This document shows, in pieces, positions 26,160 to 37,601 of a stretch of DNA of 64,000 bases (position 1 is the first letter of the stretch; each line of letters begins with the position of its first letter). Under the pieces are notes generated by a model. That model made no database searches and had not been told where the DNA came from. It saw only the letters and a list, made by a program, of their open reading frames with translations. Where the stretch lies: assembly GCF_014898055.3 (NCBI RefSeq), contig NW_023603184.1, forward strand, positions 109,916,615-109,980,614. Reading direction: 5' to 3'. Made by a program: the position numbers and the translations under genes. This DNA comes from Talpa occidentalis. Taxonomy: Eukaryota > Chordata > Mammalia > Eulipotyphla > Talpidae.

Positions 26160-27185
26160 CACTGTAACAACGAAGATCTGGGTTTTCCACACCGGGTAAT
26201 TCTCTAATTCTCTGCAGACACCAGCTGGGTATCCTATGATTTAATCCAGTTGTGACACTAACTACTCAGAGTTAGCACAGATGCCACAGCTGAAGGGATC
26301 AGTCCCCCCAAAAAGGTGATATTCCTTAGTATCACTTCCCTTTTGTCCCCAAAAAAGATATCCTCAAAAAAGATACAAATTACAAGACTAGGCTTCCTGT
26401 ACTTCTGACCAATGAGTTAAGAAATCAGGGATTCTCCACATGGCAAGCAGACCTCTTCTGTCTTGCCCACTGCTCCCCTCAGCAGTGTACTTCATCAGTC
26501 TGCCTGTTCTGTTCCCTGCTCTGTCTCTGGTGAATCCTCTCACCCTCCTGCGCATCTGGCCTATACCCTGGCTCTTCTACAAATAAAATAAATCTTTAAA
26601 AAAAGAAAAAAGAAAAGAAATCAGGGGTTCCCATGACCCTCTCTTAAGGTTCAGTAATTTGGTAGAATAGCTCCCAGAACTCAGAAAACTATCTTAACTA
26701 TGATTACCAGTTTATTATAAAGGCTGCAACTCAGTACTAGCCATGCACAGGGCAGGGCAAGGGGTAGTCGATGCTCAGAGCTTCAGGACCGCCTTCCAAG
26801 CTCTTCAACATGTTTACCAACTCTGCAACTCCCCACACCACATTCTTAAGAGTTTTTTTGTGGAAGTTTTATTCCATAGGCTCAATTGACAAAATCATTG
26901 GCCACTGATGTTTGAACTCAATTTGTAGCCCCTTTCCTCTTTCCTTGCAGGACGGGAGAGGGAGGGAAAGTTCCAGTCCTCTGATCACATGGTTGGTTCT
27001 CAGGGGCTTTCCAAAAGTCATCTTTATCCCTCTCAAATTATTTCAGAAACTCAGGAGAGAACCCAAATATGACAAATGAAGATGTTCCTTTCACCTTTAT
27101 CAGTTCGGAAATTACAAGATTTTAGCAGCTCTGACCAGGAACTGGAGATGAAAACAAAATATGTATTTCTATATATCATAATATG
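26160..27185 (-). mobile_element. MLT2-like ERV-L LTR, antisense, split by a SINE
   Basis: Reads as a reversed MLT2-type LTR: GGTTCCCATGACCCTCTCTT, GAATAGCTCCCAGAACTCAG, GACAAAATCATTGGCCACTG, TGATCACATGGTTGGTTCTC and GAAATTACAAGATTTTAGCA. The SINE at 26431-26614 lies inside it, between duplicated target bases. Family by recall. Confidence 0.6.
26431..26614 (+). mobile_element. 5'-truncated tRNA-derived SINE, copy 3, 12-bp TSD
   Basis: Begins in the SINE body (ATTCTCCACATGGC), lacking the tRNA head. Carries CAGTCTGCCTGTTCTG and an A-rich tail. Flanked by AAGAAATCAGGG at 26419-26430 and 26615-26626, so the truncation happened at insertion. Confidence 0.9.
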
Positions 27186-27689
27186 ACTAGAAATGAGTGT
27201 CATACAACATTTTTGGAAAGCAAAAGTTAAACTCTTCTATTCTGCATATACTTAACTAAGCAGTATTTGATAAATTAGGTGATGGATAGGTAGGTAGGTA
27301 GATAGGTAGGGAACTATAGATACTGACAAATAGACATAGATGTTGACATTTTTTCAAGATTCAAATTTTTCCCCTTAGAGCTGAATCATCTTCCTAAATA
27401 AAGTTACTAAGTGAATTGAATGCCCTTTACCTATCTATGTGTGCTTTCTTGATTGCTGTTGGAGGTTTTGAAAGAGCAAGGTTCTCCTTCAGCTGTGTAT
27501 GGTTACTTCAAGCAGTAACAATTTGGAAATGAAAATAACTTTAGTGACTCTAATTAAACCTTCTAATTTTAATGCAAAGTGTTGTGTAAATAAAAGGGCA
27601 GCTTGCTTGTCAGACTTCAGGTCTTCTAAATGCCTATATGGTTTGACACTTTTTTTATCTGATCTTTAAAAACTTTCAGCATTGATGAA
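27186..27689. other. Intergenic DNA with a GGTA/GATA microsatellite
   Basis: GGATAGGTAGGTAGGTAGAT near 27285-27310; otherwise nothing recognised. Confidence 0.6.
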
Positions 27690-29325
27690 TTTTTTTTTTT
27701 ACATCATTGTTAATTTGGGGAGATCATTTGATTTCTCACCTCAGGTGTCGTCCACCCACCACCATACATTCTGTTATCCATCACCGCAGTCCCTTGTGCT
27801 CATCCCTCCTCTGTTTTGACCCCTAATTCCCTCCATACACACATTGTATGCCTCAGAGCTATGATCAGCTTGCAAGTTTTGCCTTTTTCCTGACCCTTTG
27901 TTCAATTTTTCTATATTCCACATATAAGTGAAACATCAATATTTAGATACTGGTCTTTTTCTTTCTGACTTATTTTGCTTAGTATAATCATTTCCAACAC
28001 TAGCCATGTTGCTGCAAATGGCATGAGTTTATCCTTTTAATCACTGAATAGTATATGTATATGTACCATATTTTCTTGATCCATTCATCTGTTTTGATAT
28101 TTTCATTGGAATTGCATTGAATCTGTAACTCGCTTTTGGCAGAACGGCCATTTTAATATGTTCAATCTTCTGATCCGTGATCAGGGAATGTCTTTCTATT
28201 TCTTTGTGTCTTCTTCTATTTCTCTTATGAGTGTTTCGTAATTTTTGTTTGTAGGTCTTTCACCCCCTTTGTTAGGTTTATTCCCAGGTATTTAATTTTG
28301 GGGAGGGTACAGTTGTAAATGGGATAGTTTTCCTAATTTCCTTCTCTTCAGACAGATTATTTGCATATAGAGAGAAAGGCTATTGATTTTTGTGTATTTT
28401 ATTAAACTGGTTTATTGTTTTTCCCTTGATTTTTTAGGGTTCTTTATATATATTATCACATCACCTGCAAGTAATGATAATTTTATTTCTTTGTTCCCAA
28501 GTTGAATTCCTTCAAGTTTTTCTCTTAATTGCTTTAGCTAAGATTTCCAGTATTATATTAAAAACCAGTGGAAAAAATGGACATACTTGTCTTATTCCCG
28601 ATCTTACTGGAAGGCTTTCAGTTTCTCACCATTAAGAATGATGTTACCTCTGGGTTTGTCATTTATGACTTTTATTATGGTAAGACATGTTTCTTTTAAT
28701 CTGTTTTTCTAGGGCCTTCATCATAAATGGATTTTTTTTTTGAAGTTTTATTTTTTTTTTTTAAGATTGATTGATTGATTTATATAAGCACTGGGTACAG
28801 TCAGAAGCGCGGGAGGGTGAGAGAATTCACCAGAGCCAGAGCGGGGAGCAGAGCAGGCAGAAGGACCGAAGTACACTGCTGAGGGGAGCAGCGGGCGGCA
28901 GGAGAGGTCTGCGCGCCATATGGGACCCTCCTCCTGTGGCCGGGGAGCAGCCGGGGATCGAACCGGCACTGCAGAGGCTGCGGGCAGCTTCGCAACCCAG
29001 CGCTCAACCGCTGTGCCACTGGAGAGGCCCATCATAAATGGATTTTGAGCTTTATCAAATGCTTTCTCAACATCTATTGATATGATCATGTGGTTTTTAT
29101 TTCTCTTTTTGTTGACATGGTGAATTATGTTAATTGATTTTCAGATTTTGAACCATCCTTGTCTCCCTGTAATAAATTCCACCTGGTCATGGTGTATATC
29201 ATCTTTTGATGCATTTTCAGACTAGGTTTGCTAAGATTTTATTGAGGATTTTAATATCCATGTTCATTAGGGAGATTAGTCTGTAGTTTTCTTTTGTATG
29301 TGTTGTCTGTGTTTGAAAACCTGCT
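27690..29325 (-). mobile_element. Antisense L1 LINE (3' UTR, ORF2 pieces), split by a SINE
   Basis: 27690-28100 is reversed L1 3' UTR and ORF2 C-terminus. From about 28100 it jumps to reverse-transcriptase-domain wording (CAGGTATTTAATTTTGG, ATTGATATGATCATGTGG), which implies an internal deletion or two L1s. Read on the minus strand, 29089 downward gives [20 protein letters not shown], an L1 reverse-transcriptase motif. A SINE interrupts it at 28736-29029. Confidence 0.85.
28736..29029 (-). mobile_element. tRNA-derived SINE, copy 4 (antisense), inside L1, 17-bp TSD
   Basis: Flanked by CATCATAAATGGATTTT at 28719-28735 and 29030-29046. T-rich reversed tail with a TTGA repeat, body GAGCAGAGCAGGCAGAAGG, head GTGCCACTGGAGAGGCC. 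One of the least diverged, most CG-rich copies. Confidence 0.95.
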
Positions 29326-31758
29326 GATTTTTGTGCAAAGCATGTCAGAAATATGTCTTCAATCCACAAAGGAAATATTTATATCATTACTGTACTACCA
29401 TCTTTTAGATATAATAAAAATATGGATTTGAAATAATTGTTTTCACTTTTATCCACAATTCTAACCAGTTCATCATGAACAACATATGATTTTAAAACCA
29501 AAATAGTTTTTGCAGTCTATATAAACAGAGGAAATTTACTTTACCGGGTTAATATACTAGGCAACTGTTATAAACAAAACTGATTTTCAGTATATTCAAA
29601 AAATAAGAGTACTCATGCTGTTTGCTGATCTTCCAATGTTGATAGATAGAGCTGAAATTATTTTTTATAATATTATATTTCTCTAATCTACATTATGATT
29701 ATGTCCCCCAAATTTCTGCAGGATTATAGACAACTCAGGAAACTTTGGTGTGTTAAATCATTTCTCTTACTTCCCACTATTGTCCTTACAAAGTAGTATA
29801 AGTTCTTTCCACTGTTTACATTCTTCCTATTTACTGATGATATTTTAGTCTCTGATGTTCTCTTATCTCTTTTATCTGTTTACAAAGACTAATCTCTATG
29901 TTCCTCCAGCTGGTCTGGTTAAAAAAAAGAAAAGAAAGTAAGATAAGAATAAAATTAAACTAATTTCTTTCATTCTCCCCCTCCCCCTAAAATAACATCA
30001 TTTTGCTATTCATAAAACATAAATTTTACATTTTATTATTTGTGCTATATTCTCATTTTATAAATTGTTTGGAAATAGTTTCATATGTGTATGTGTTGTC
30101 TGTCTAATAATATTGCCAGCTAACTTTTCAAAAATTAAAGCATCTTTTTAACGTCTCTTTTGTCTTTAAAGTTTGGCAGACAGAGGCACATAAATGTTGT
30201 AGGGCATAACTATATCCACATTTAACCAATTTTACACTATTTATTCACCATGTCCCCTTTCAAATGTCTACGAAGTCAGAGTTTTCAAGATGAGGTCATG
30301 CGGAGGAAAGGTTTCAGATAAAACAGTGGTAGGTGGCACTTTTACATGGACTCTCCACTCTGATAATAGAAAAGAGTGATGTAAACTATCTGTGTGTCTT
30401 GTGAGCCTTTGAGATCATGCATGGGCCAGTTGTTAAATCATTTCAGTGCACAAATCCAATCTTTTAGATCAGATTACTTATGAGATAAAATGTTGCCTGG
30501 TAATAACCATGTTCTCAGAGGGGAGAATGATTTTATACCAAGTCCTTTATACACTCTAACAAGAGGAGTCATTGTTTCTTTTTCTGAACTGGAACATGAA
30601 ATAGACTGGGCTTAAGAATTATAAAGTATCAATTGTTTAAGGAGCTTGAAAAGACAGGTAAAAAGTAAAATTTATCAAAATTACCCTTCTAGCCCTTCGA
30701 CTCTAGAAAAATTGCTCCAAACAGTTTTAGGTCAAGCATAGAGGGTATTAAGTCCCAGGCAGGAAATTCTAATTTCATTAGCTTGGGTTAGACAAGTTAG
30801 GAGCCTCTGAGCAGGGCATGATATTCATTGCTGTGCTGTGGAGTCATTTACTTGCATATGTGAAGGTACTGAAAAGTGACAGGACTTAAAATAGGAAACA
30901 TTTGTTGAGTAGTCTTTGTTTCCTGCTTGCCCAGTTGGAACGTCATCTGGACAGGTGATAAGGAGCCCAACTCTGCTTGCCATGTGATGCACAGCATTCT
31001 CTCAGTACACAATAAGTATTTAATGAATATTTATTGAATAAGTATCTAAAATATATCAGCAAAAAGAGATAGAAAATGTCTCTTGTTAAGTCAACCTTCC
31101 ACAGGTAAGTCTTTGGACCTGAGGTCAGATTTCTAGACATAGTTTATTTTATAGATAGTTCATATATCTATACAAATTATGCCACTGATGATGTTGGTGA
31201 TATGATGATAAGAGTATTTATTATGTGCTAAGCACTGTGTTATATGTTTTACCTGCTCTTGTTTTTCCCTTTGAACTAGGAAAAAAAAAAAAGATGAAAA
31301 ATCAAAACCACCGAAGGTTTTGATTGGCAGTTTAGCAGCCACTGCTGCTGCCCCCATCCCTTGGACTACTACTCCAGCTCTGCCTGCTCAGTGCATTGGC
31401 AGCTCCCCAGCTCCAATGTTTCTCTCATCTTTGCTTGAGGGCTCCTCAGGTGCCTGGGAACATGTGCAGCCTGGGAGTGTGGCAAGGCTAACCCTCACTT
31501 GCTACAGATGAGTAGTTGGATAAATGAGTACCTTCTAGGTCTTTCCAGGAGGGAGATTCTGAGGAATATTTCATAGAGTTCTAAGCAGGTATTACAACTT
31601 TCATAACTGAAGAGAAAATTTGTTTTGTGATTCTTTTAAAATAGCCTTGTCATTGAAATTTATATCCAAGCATCAGAAAATTTGTTCTAAGAGTATATAT
31701 GCAGATAAAAGAATGAGCTGTTTGGAACTTTTTTACTGAGGGAAAAATTTATCCCCTT
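29326..31758. other. Intergenic DNA, few old relics
   Basis: No gene. A short MIR/L2-like piece (TTATTATGTGCTAAGCACTG) lies at about 31217-31255; the rest is unassigned. Confidence 0.5.
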
Positions 31759-31862
31759 GGGGCCTCCCCTGGTGGCGCAGCGGTTGAGTGCTGAGCTGCG
31801 AGGATGGTTAGGTCCCGGCCGCCGGCAAGGGTCCCACCAAAAAAAAAAAAAAAAAAAAAAAA
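31759..31862 (+). mobile_element. Short form of the SINE: tRNA head plus A tail only, copy 5
   Basis: GGGGCCTCCCCTGGTGGCGC, with a good A box (TGGCGCAGCGG) and a worn B box, runs directly into a pure A run of more than 20 bases. The roughly 170-bp body of the other copies is absent. Flanks TTATCCCCTT at 31749-31758 and 31863-31872 fit a target-site duplication. Confidence 0.85.
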
Positions 31863-32230
31863 TTATCCCCTTATCTTAGTCTGAAGCTCTGCAGAGCAGA
31901 CATTGAGACAAGCACTTGAGGTCAGTTACTTTATTCTGGTACCTCAGAAGATTGGCTTGGAGGGAGGCAGTGAGATATTAGAAACTTTTAAAATATGTCA
32001 TGCAGTGTTTACATGTCACATGCTTTCATTTAGTAATTAAAAAATAATCAAGAAAAAGTAAAAAACAAAACAAAAACAAGTATTATGTGCTAGATGTGGC
32101 CATAAATGTTCCACCAATATCTCAGACTCATCTCTAGAACCAGCCAGCATTATCCACTCTCCTTTCCCTATTCCAAATCTTTCTGTTGGTTACATTTGGT
32201 TTGTTTTTTCATTACCCCAGTTATCTACTT
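31863..32230. other. Spacer between SINE copies 5 and 6
   Basis: No recognised feature except the left target-duplication copy of SINE 6. Confidence 0.6.
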
Positions 32231-32546
32231 AATTTTTTTAAATAGATGCTCTTTATTTTTTAAAAAGATTTATTTATTTTTATACAAGAACCGGGATACA
32301 GGCCAGATGTGCGGGAGGGTGAAAGGATTCATCGGAGACAGGAGCGGGGAACAGAACAGGCAGACTGATGAAGTACACCACTGAGCAGAGCAGCAAGCGA
32401 GACAGGAGAGGTCTGCTTCGCCATGTGGGATTCTCGCCGGCTGGCCGGCCAGGATCAAACCCGCACTGCAGAAGCTTTGGGCAGCTTCACGCTGCAGACA
32501 GCTTCACAGTGCGGGCGCTCAACTGCCTGCACCACCAGGGAGGCCC
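32231..32546 (-). mobile_element. tRNA-derived SINE, copy 6 (antisense)
   Basis: Reversed tail TTTATTTATTTTTATAC, body GAACAGAACAGGCAGACTGA, head CACCACCAGGGAGGCCC. Flanked by CAGTTATCTACTT at 32218-32230 and 32547-32559. A small internal duplication, GCAGCTTCACGCTGCAGACA, lengthens it. Confidence 0.92.
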
Positions 32547-32894
32547 CAGTTATCTACTTTAAAATGCCAATAATATTTTACTTTTCCCTCTTACCAAAGC
32601 CTGACAATTCATGTCAAATTTCTTTCATGAATTACATCAATTCTTTAATATCCCCGGCTCTATACTCTAAATTTAGGTCTCCTGACTACTCTTCACACCA
32701 CACCATTTGTTAATAAGCACCTGTTCTTTCCTTTCCCAATGTATAGAACATTTGAAGACATTGCAGCTCTCTTTATAAATTACAAACTCTTTAGATCAGA
32801 CTCACTTTTAACATATCTTTGCATCTGCTAAAGGATCCAACACATTGTTTTGCATATAATAGATGAAATGAACTTATGAACACACAGATTACTC

Positions 32895-34205
32895 TCAGTT
32901 CAGAAAGTACTTACTGAGCACCTGCTATTTGCATGACAGCATTTCAGGTGCTGGAAACTTAGTGGTGAGCAGCAGTAACAACACAATGTGTGTGTCCCCT
33001 TGCATATTGTAGAGAAGTCATACTTGAAAAGTGAACAAATTTGTGAATGTAAATTAAAGAGCTATGAAAAGAATGAACAGGGTTGTCTATAACCAAACAA
33101 TATGGTAACCTATTTTAAGTGGATGAACAGGAGTATCCCCTGTGAGGAGGATACTGTTAGGCTAAAATTGTAAAATGCAGAATCATGTGATAAGTGAGAG
33201 TGTGTGTCCAGGCATAGGAACCAGATGGACAAAGGCTCCAAGAGTGGAAAAACCTTGAGGTACTTAAGGAAGGCTGATGGGATTAAAGCAAAAAGTGAAG
33301 TGATGGGTGGAGGCAGGCCATATTGGAAGCTGCAAAGTTGTTAGAGGTCAGATCAGTGGGTTCTGATATAGGCCAAGTTAAGTGTGATTTATAATAGAAG
33401 AGCAATGAGAAGCTATTTAAATTATTTAAGCAAGGGAATGCCATGCATATGGTGATTTAGAACTTAAAAATCTTATTTCACTTTCTGTGTAGAGAATTCA
33501 GGGCTTGGGGGAGGTGGTGGGCAAGGACATGAGGTAGTGGATCTCAGAACAGCCCAGATGAGATTGTCCATGAGGGTAGTAGCAGGTGGAAGAAGACAAA
33601 TAGATGAGCTTGAAGTGTATTTTAAAGGATGAATTGGTGTAATTCAGTGATCAATGGATTAAATGTGGGAAATATAGAGATGGAGGAATCAAGGATCACT
33701 TTCCAAGTTTCTGGCCTGGACAGCTGGTTTTACTGAATGCTATTTTCTGAAAAGAAGAGATTGGATAGAAGAATACATTTATATGGAGGGACAGAAAACC
33801 AGCACTTGGCTGTAAATACACTGTGTATCCCACACTCATTAGACAGCCAAGCAGAGACATCAGAAGAGGCAATAAAACATATGAACCCAGAGCTCCAAAA
33901 AGAGGTCCAGGTTGTAGGCATGGATTGGGGACTCAGTGGTGTTTAGTGGTGGTACTTAATAGGTATAAGAATTGGCTTAGATTTCCTAAAGAGGGAGAAG
34001 GGGAGGGGCCCCAGAATGGAGCCTGGGATCTTTGCAACACTTTTGGGGGGGATGTGGGGAGGGTGCCCGTAGAGGAGACTCAGAGTGGCCAGGTTGAAGG
34101 GGGATGGGTGGGGTCCTTTAAACAGGCAGTTCATGAGTGGAGAGGTCTGCAAAAACGAGTGCTCACTTTTGATAACAGTTGAGAAGTTGGGTGAGCCCAT
34201 ATCAG
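32895..34205 (+). repeat. Ancient long non-coding dispersed repeat, copy A
   Basis: Phrases such as TTACTGAGCACCTGCTATTT, GAGAAGCTATTTAAATTATT and TCCAAGTTTCTGGCCTGGAC run in the same order as in 42595-43990. I recognise this as a mammalian-wide repeat but do not trust my memory of its name. Open frames in it are not genes. Confidence 0.55.
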
Positions 34206-36512
34206 AATCCTCTCCACTGGGGAGGAGTTTTTACTAAGGTTAGATAGCACCTATATTTTCTTCTAGTTTTATTTCAGTCTTCTGTGCAGCTCCTGACACA
34301 CAGGGGCCACTTGATGCATATTAATCAAATGACACAATTGAATAAATGAATATTTAAGTTCAGCTGAGGATAAGGGATAGGAATGAAGGGCTTTTAAAAG
34401 TCTTCCTCTTCTCCCTTTTGTCTCCCTTCCCCCCTCCCCACACTTGCCTTCAAGATCATTGATTAAAAAGATAGCAGTATCTTTAGGCTTTGTCAAAGCA
34501 ACAATGCACAAGCTCTATAATTGCTGACTTAGGAAAGCAAAGTATTCTCTAAGTCTTTGAGGAAGGAAACTCAGGAATAACATAACGTGTGAGGTAGTGA
34601 AGGGTGGCTGTTTCTGGAAAGATGAATTAACCCTAACCATAGAAATAAGGTCCTGTGCCATCAAACACCTTACTGCCCACTACTCATCTTAATTATGTTA
34701 TGAAAAGCATGGATTCCATTTATAAGATTTTGGTGAAAGGAGGGAAGAAAGATATAGGGGTTCTTATCAGTGGTTCTGACATGCCTTTGATATACAGTCC
34801 AGACAGTGTGGACATGCCTTTAAGTCCTTACTTGCTAGAAATTGCAGCTTTAAGAAAAATGAAATAATGAAAGCATATCCTTAAATAACATCCCTTTGTT
34901 CAACATCAGCAGGGATTTTTTTTTTCCCTTATCAACATTATAATGAAAAGGCTTTGAATGAAGGGGTGTTATTTGAAGACCTGCTATACTTGCTTCCTGG
35001 CTCTCAACTGGGAATAACGTGGCTGCAAACTAGAGAGAGCACTTATTTCAGAATGATGACATTATATTCTAGTTGTAGAACTGGGTGGGAATTAGCACAT
35101 AGATCTATCTACTTAGAAAGAAATACACTCTCATTGTGAAAACAGAAACAAGAACTATTCACCATGGGCCTTAATAGCTACTTTTTTGGGTAACCATTTC
35201 ATTTTAAAATAGATTATCACATACCATTTATTGTAAATAATAAGAGAGGGTTAGTATTCCTCTTATGTGTTGGCAAAAGAGTAAAAATTATCATCTGGGT
35301 TTGGCTAGATTACTCTAACATCCCATAAACATCTCAGACTTCACATCTAAACTTAATTCACCTGTGCCCTCACGTGTGCATTCCCGGCACACACACATGC
35401 ATAACCTCTTTCCTCCACCATGTTTTTTTTCTCTGTGCATTAACACCACATACCCTGACCCCCAAACTCAGAATTTGCTCATCATTCTATCATCCCAACC
35501 CCACATGCATATTTACCAGCACTATCACCAAGTTCTGTTGGATTCTATCTTTTGAATCCATGTTTCCGCTATTACTTCTGCTACTTCCATCATCTCTTTT
35601 CTCATTAGAGAGCTGCCCAAGTTAGGTTTTAGTATTTAGTCTTTTCTTCACACTTGTGAAATTCTCAGCTTACTCAGAAAAACCTATCAACAGCTTCCTG
35701 TCAGGGAATGAAACATCCTAACCTTGCTAGGAGGATCACAGGTGTCCCTGCTTCCCTCTTCACCTTGGAGTCTGGCATTGTCCCTCATTTTTCCTCCCAA
35801 GCTGCTTAACCTAACTCACTCCTCTTTCTCCAGCACCTCTCATTAAGTGCCCCCAAAACATAAACAACTTTTTCTAGTTAGGAAAAGTTTGTCTCCTTAC
35901 CACTTGGCTGAAAAGTTTTCCTAAAACCACCTCCTGCAGCTGTATCCTATGGACCTACCACAGGGCTAGCTCAAAGAATATGCTGAATGAAGAAACACAT
36001 TTTAATTATTTGTCTGTTTTTACAGCTAAAGTTGTGCTGTTTAAGCATGGCCTCAATACACTCCCCTTTTTTAAATCCTTTCTCATTCTTTTATTTTTTC
36101 ACATAGCAATAGTTAATAACTGGACCTGCATCTCCTGCAAATGTCAGCCGGATCGCCTGTGCCCTAATCATCCACAACCGTCTCTCTAGTTGCTCTGGAA
36201 AGAAACCTGGGGCATTAAGATGCATTAAGGTGAGAATCATCACCCAGTTCAGTTGTATTGGGTGGGCTGTGTGTCTGCAGCACATTTTCAAATGTGCATC
36301 TATGTCTTGAGCTCACTCTGAATCAGGCCTGAGGACAGGTGTATCCTGTGGCAACTGGGTGGATGTATGCAAACCGGCACTATCAAGAACCAGGGGATCC
36401 CTTGTAGTGAGGCAAGTCCTAGTGCTTTCTTAACCCAACCTCGCTGTTCTACTCAGCAACAGTTTAACCTGGTGCCATTCAGCCCAGGGCACTCTGCAGC
36501 AGTTAGGAGCTA
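34206..36512. other. Intergenic DNA proximal to ITGA4, L2-like relics
   Basis: Weak L2 wording at about 34275-34350 (CAATTGAATAAATGAA) and 35330-36000 (ending AATATGCTGAATGAAGAAA). No exon-like frame found. Confidence 0.4.
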
Positions 36513-36540
36513 AGAGGAAGTGTGGGGCGGAAGGAAGTGG
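36513..36540 (+). promoter_or_regulatory. Cluster of Ets (GGAA) and RUNX-like motifs upstream of ITGA4
   Basis: Three GGAA cores and one TGTGGGG lie within 28 bp, about 870 bp upstream of the ITGA4 ATG. Such clusters fit leukocyte enhancers or promoters, but short motifs arise by chance. Low confidence. Confidence 0.25.
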
Positions 36541-36674
36541 GCATAGATGGGTACAGGAGACCTGAAGTGAATAGCCATTATCACAGGAAGGTTCCCCCAA
36601 CATCTTCAGTGAGTTCTTTTAGTTTACTTTAAATTTGTAGCCCTCTGATTAATTTCCTGAGTGGTTACTTAGCG

Positions 36675-36687
36675 CCCCCCCCCCCCC
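36675..36687 (+). repeat. C13 homopolymer
   Basis: Thirteen C in a row about 720 bp upstream of the ITGA4 ATG. Length in an assembly may be inexact. Confidence 0.9.
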
Positions 36688-37236
36688 AAATCAGACACAC
36701 TGCTTAACTATCAAGGACAGATCTGGAAGGCTCCTGGCCTCCATCCCGGTTTATGATTCCCATCCCTGGGTTTGTGGCTGATCTTTGGGTCATGGTAAGC
36801 TGGTGAGCTTCTGCACTCATAGTGGGGTGCATGTGGCTTAAGTTGGGACCATGCCGCCTCATAATCAGGCCCCAACCACGGGTAAAAGGCAAAGCCCTGT
36901 GCCGCTTCCTGATCCACCCTTGCAAAGCTCGGGAAGCCCAGAGTCATCCACGCCTCTGTTGGGACACCCAGACCCGACCGCGTGTCCAGTGCTGCTGAGG
37001 TCCCCCAGCGCCCCCTACAGCCACTTCAGCGGGAGACTGCCCTGCACCTCCGCACCACGCCCCGGGACCCCACCCAACAACCCAAGCTCAGAACCCCTGC
37101 TAAAGCTGGTACCTCGAGTCTGCAGAAACCGGTTGTGGGGCCCTGCGGGGAGGTGGGGGGGGGGGGTGCCTAGCGGCTCTCAGCCCCATTCGCTCCGCCT
37201 GCCGGGCGGCCACCAACTTCCCCTCCCCTCCGCGGG

Positions 37237-37282
37237 TCCCTCCCTCCCACCCTCTCTCCCTCCCTCCCTCCCTCCCTCCCGC
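37237..37282 (+). repeat. TCCC tract in ITGA4 promoter/5' UTR region
   Basis: Nearly pure pyrimidine, period 4 (TCCCTCCC), lying 123-168 bp before the ATG. The opposite strand is GGGA-rich with many G3 runs. Confidence 0.9.
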
Positions 37283-37404
37283 CAGGCGCTGGACACGCTG
37301 CGGCACCTCTTCTCTTGGGGCTCTCTTCCCCTGGCCATCTCCTCCCGCCCGCGTGACTTTGGGACGGTGGCTTTTTGGGATTGAATGTTCCCTTCCGAGA
37401 GCAC

Positions 37405-37601
37405 ATGGCTGGGGAAGCGAGGAGCAGGCTGGGCCCCCAAGGGGCCGTGGTCCGGGAGGCGGTGCTGCTGCTGTTGTGCCTGGGGTTCCCCACCGGGCAC
37501 CCCTACAACGTGGACACCAAGAGCCCGCTGCTCTTCCAGGGCCCCCCCAACACCCTGTTCGGTTACTCGGTGGTTCTGCACAGCCACGGGGCAAACCGCT
37601 G
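37405..37601 (+). CDS. ITGA4: ITGA4 exon 1 coding part (signal peptide, first propeller strand)
   Basis: Starts at ATG 37405 and ends at the donor CTG|GTGAGT, phase 2, splitting Trp66. The start is chosen because MAGEAR aligns with human MAWEAR. Its context has C at -3 and G at +4, which is moderate. Residues 15-33 form the hydrophobic signal core with a run of four leucines; the mature chain begins at Tyr34. FGYSVVLH (52-59) is the FG part of the first FG-GAP repeat. An in-frame TTG at 37375 is not taken as the start. An out-of-frame ATG lies 20 nt upstream, at 37385. Confidence 0.95.

Noticed and set aside
32106..32713. Overlapping short frames around 32.1-32.7 kb
   Set aside because: Readings through SINE copy 6 and its flanks.
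36851..37384. 177-codon + strand frame just upstream of ITGA4
   Set aside because: Pro/Ser-rich reading of the promoter and TCCC tract; no family resemblance.
37375..37404. In-frame TTG upstream as an alternative ITGA4 start
   Set aside because: The ATG at 37405 aligns with the known alpha-4 N-terminus, and the extra residues match nothing.
37100..37594. Minus-strand frames of up to 164 codons across the CpG region
   Set aside because: GC-rich DNA lacks stops by chance; they overlap ITGA4 exon 1 in antisense, are low-complexity (Arg, Gly, Pro) and match no family I know.
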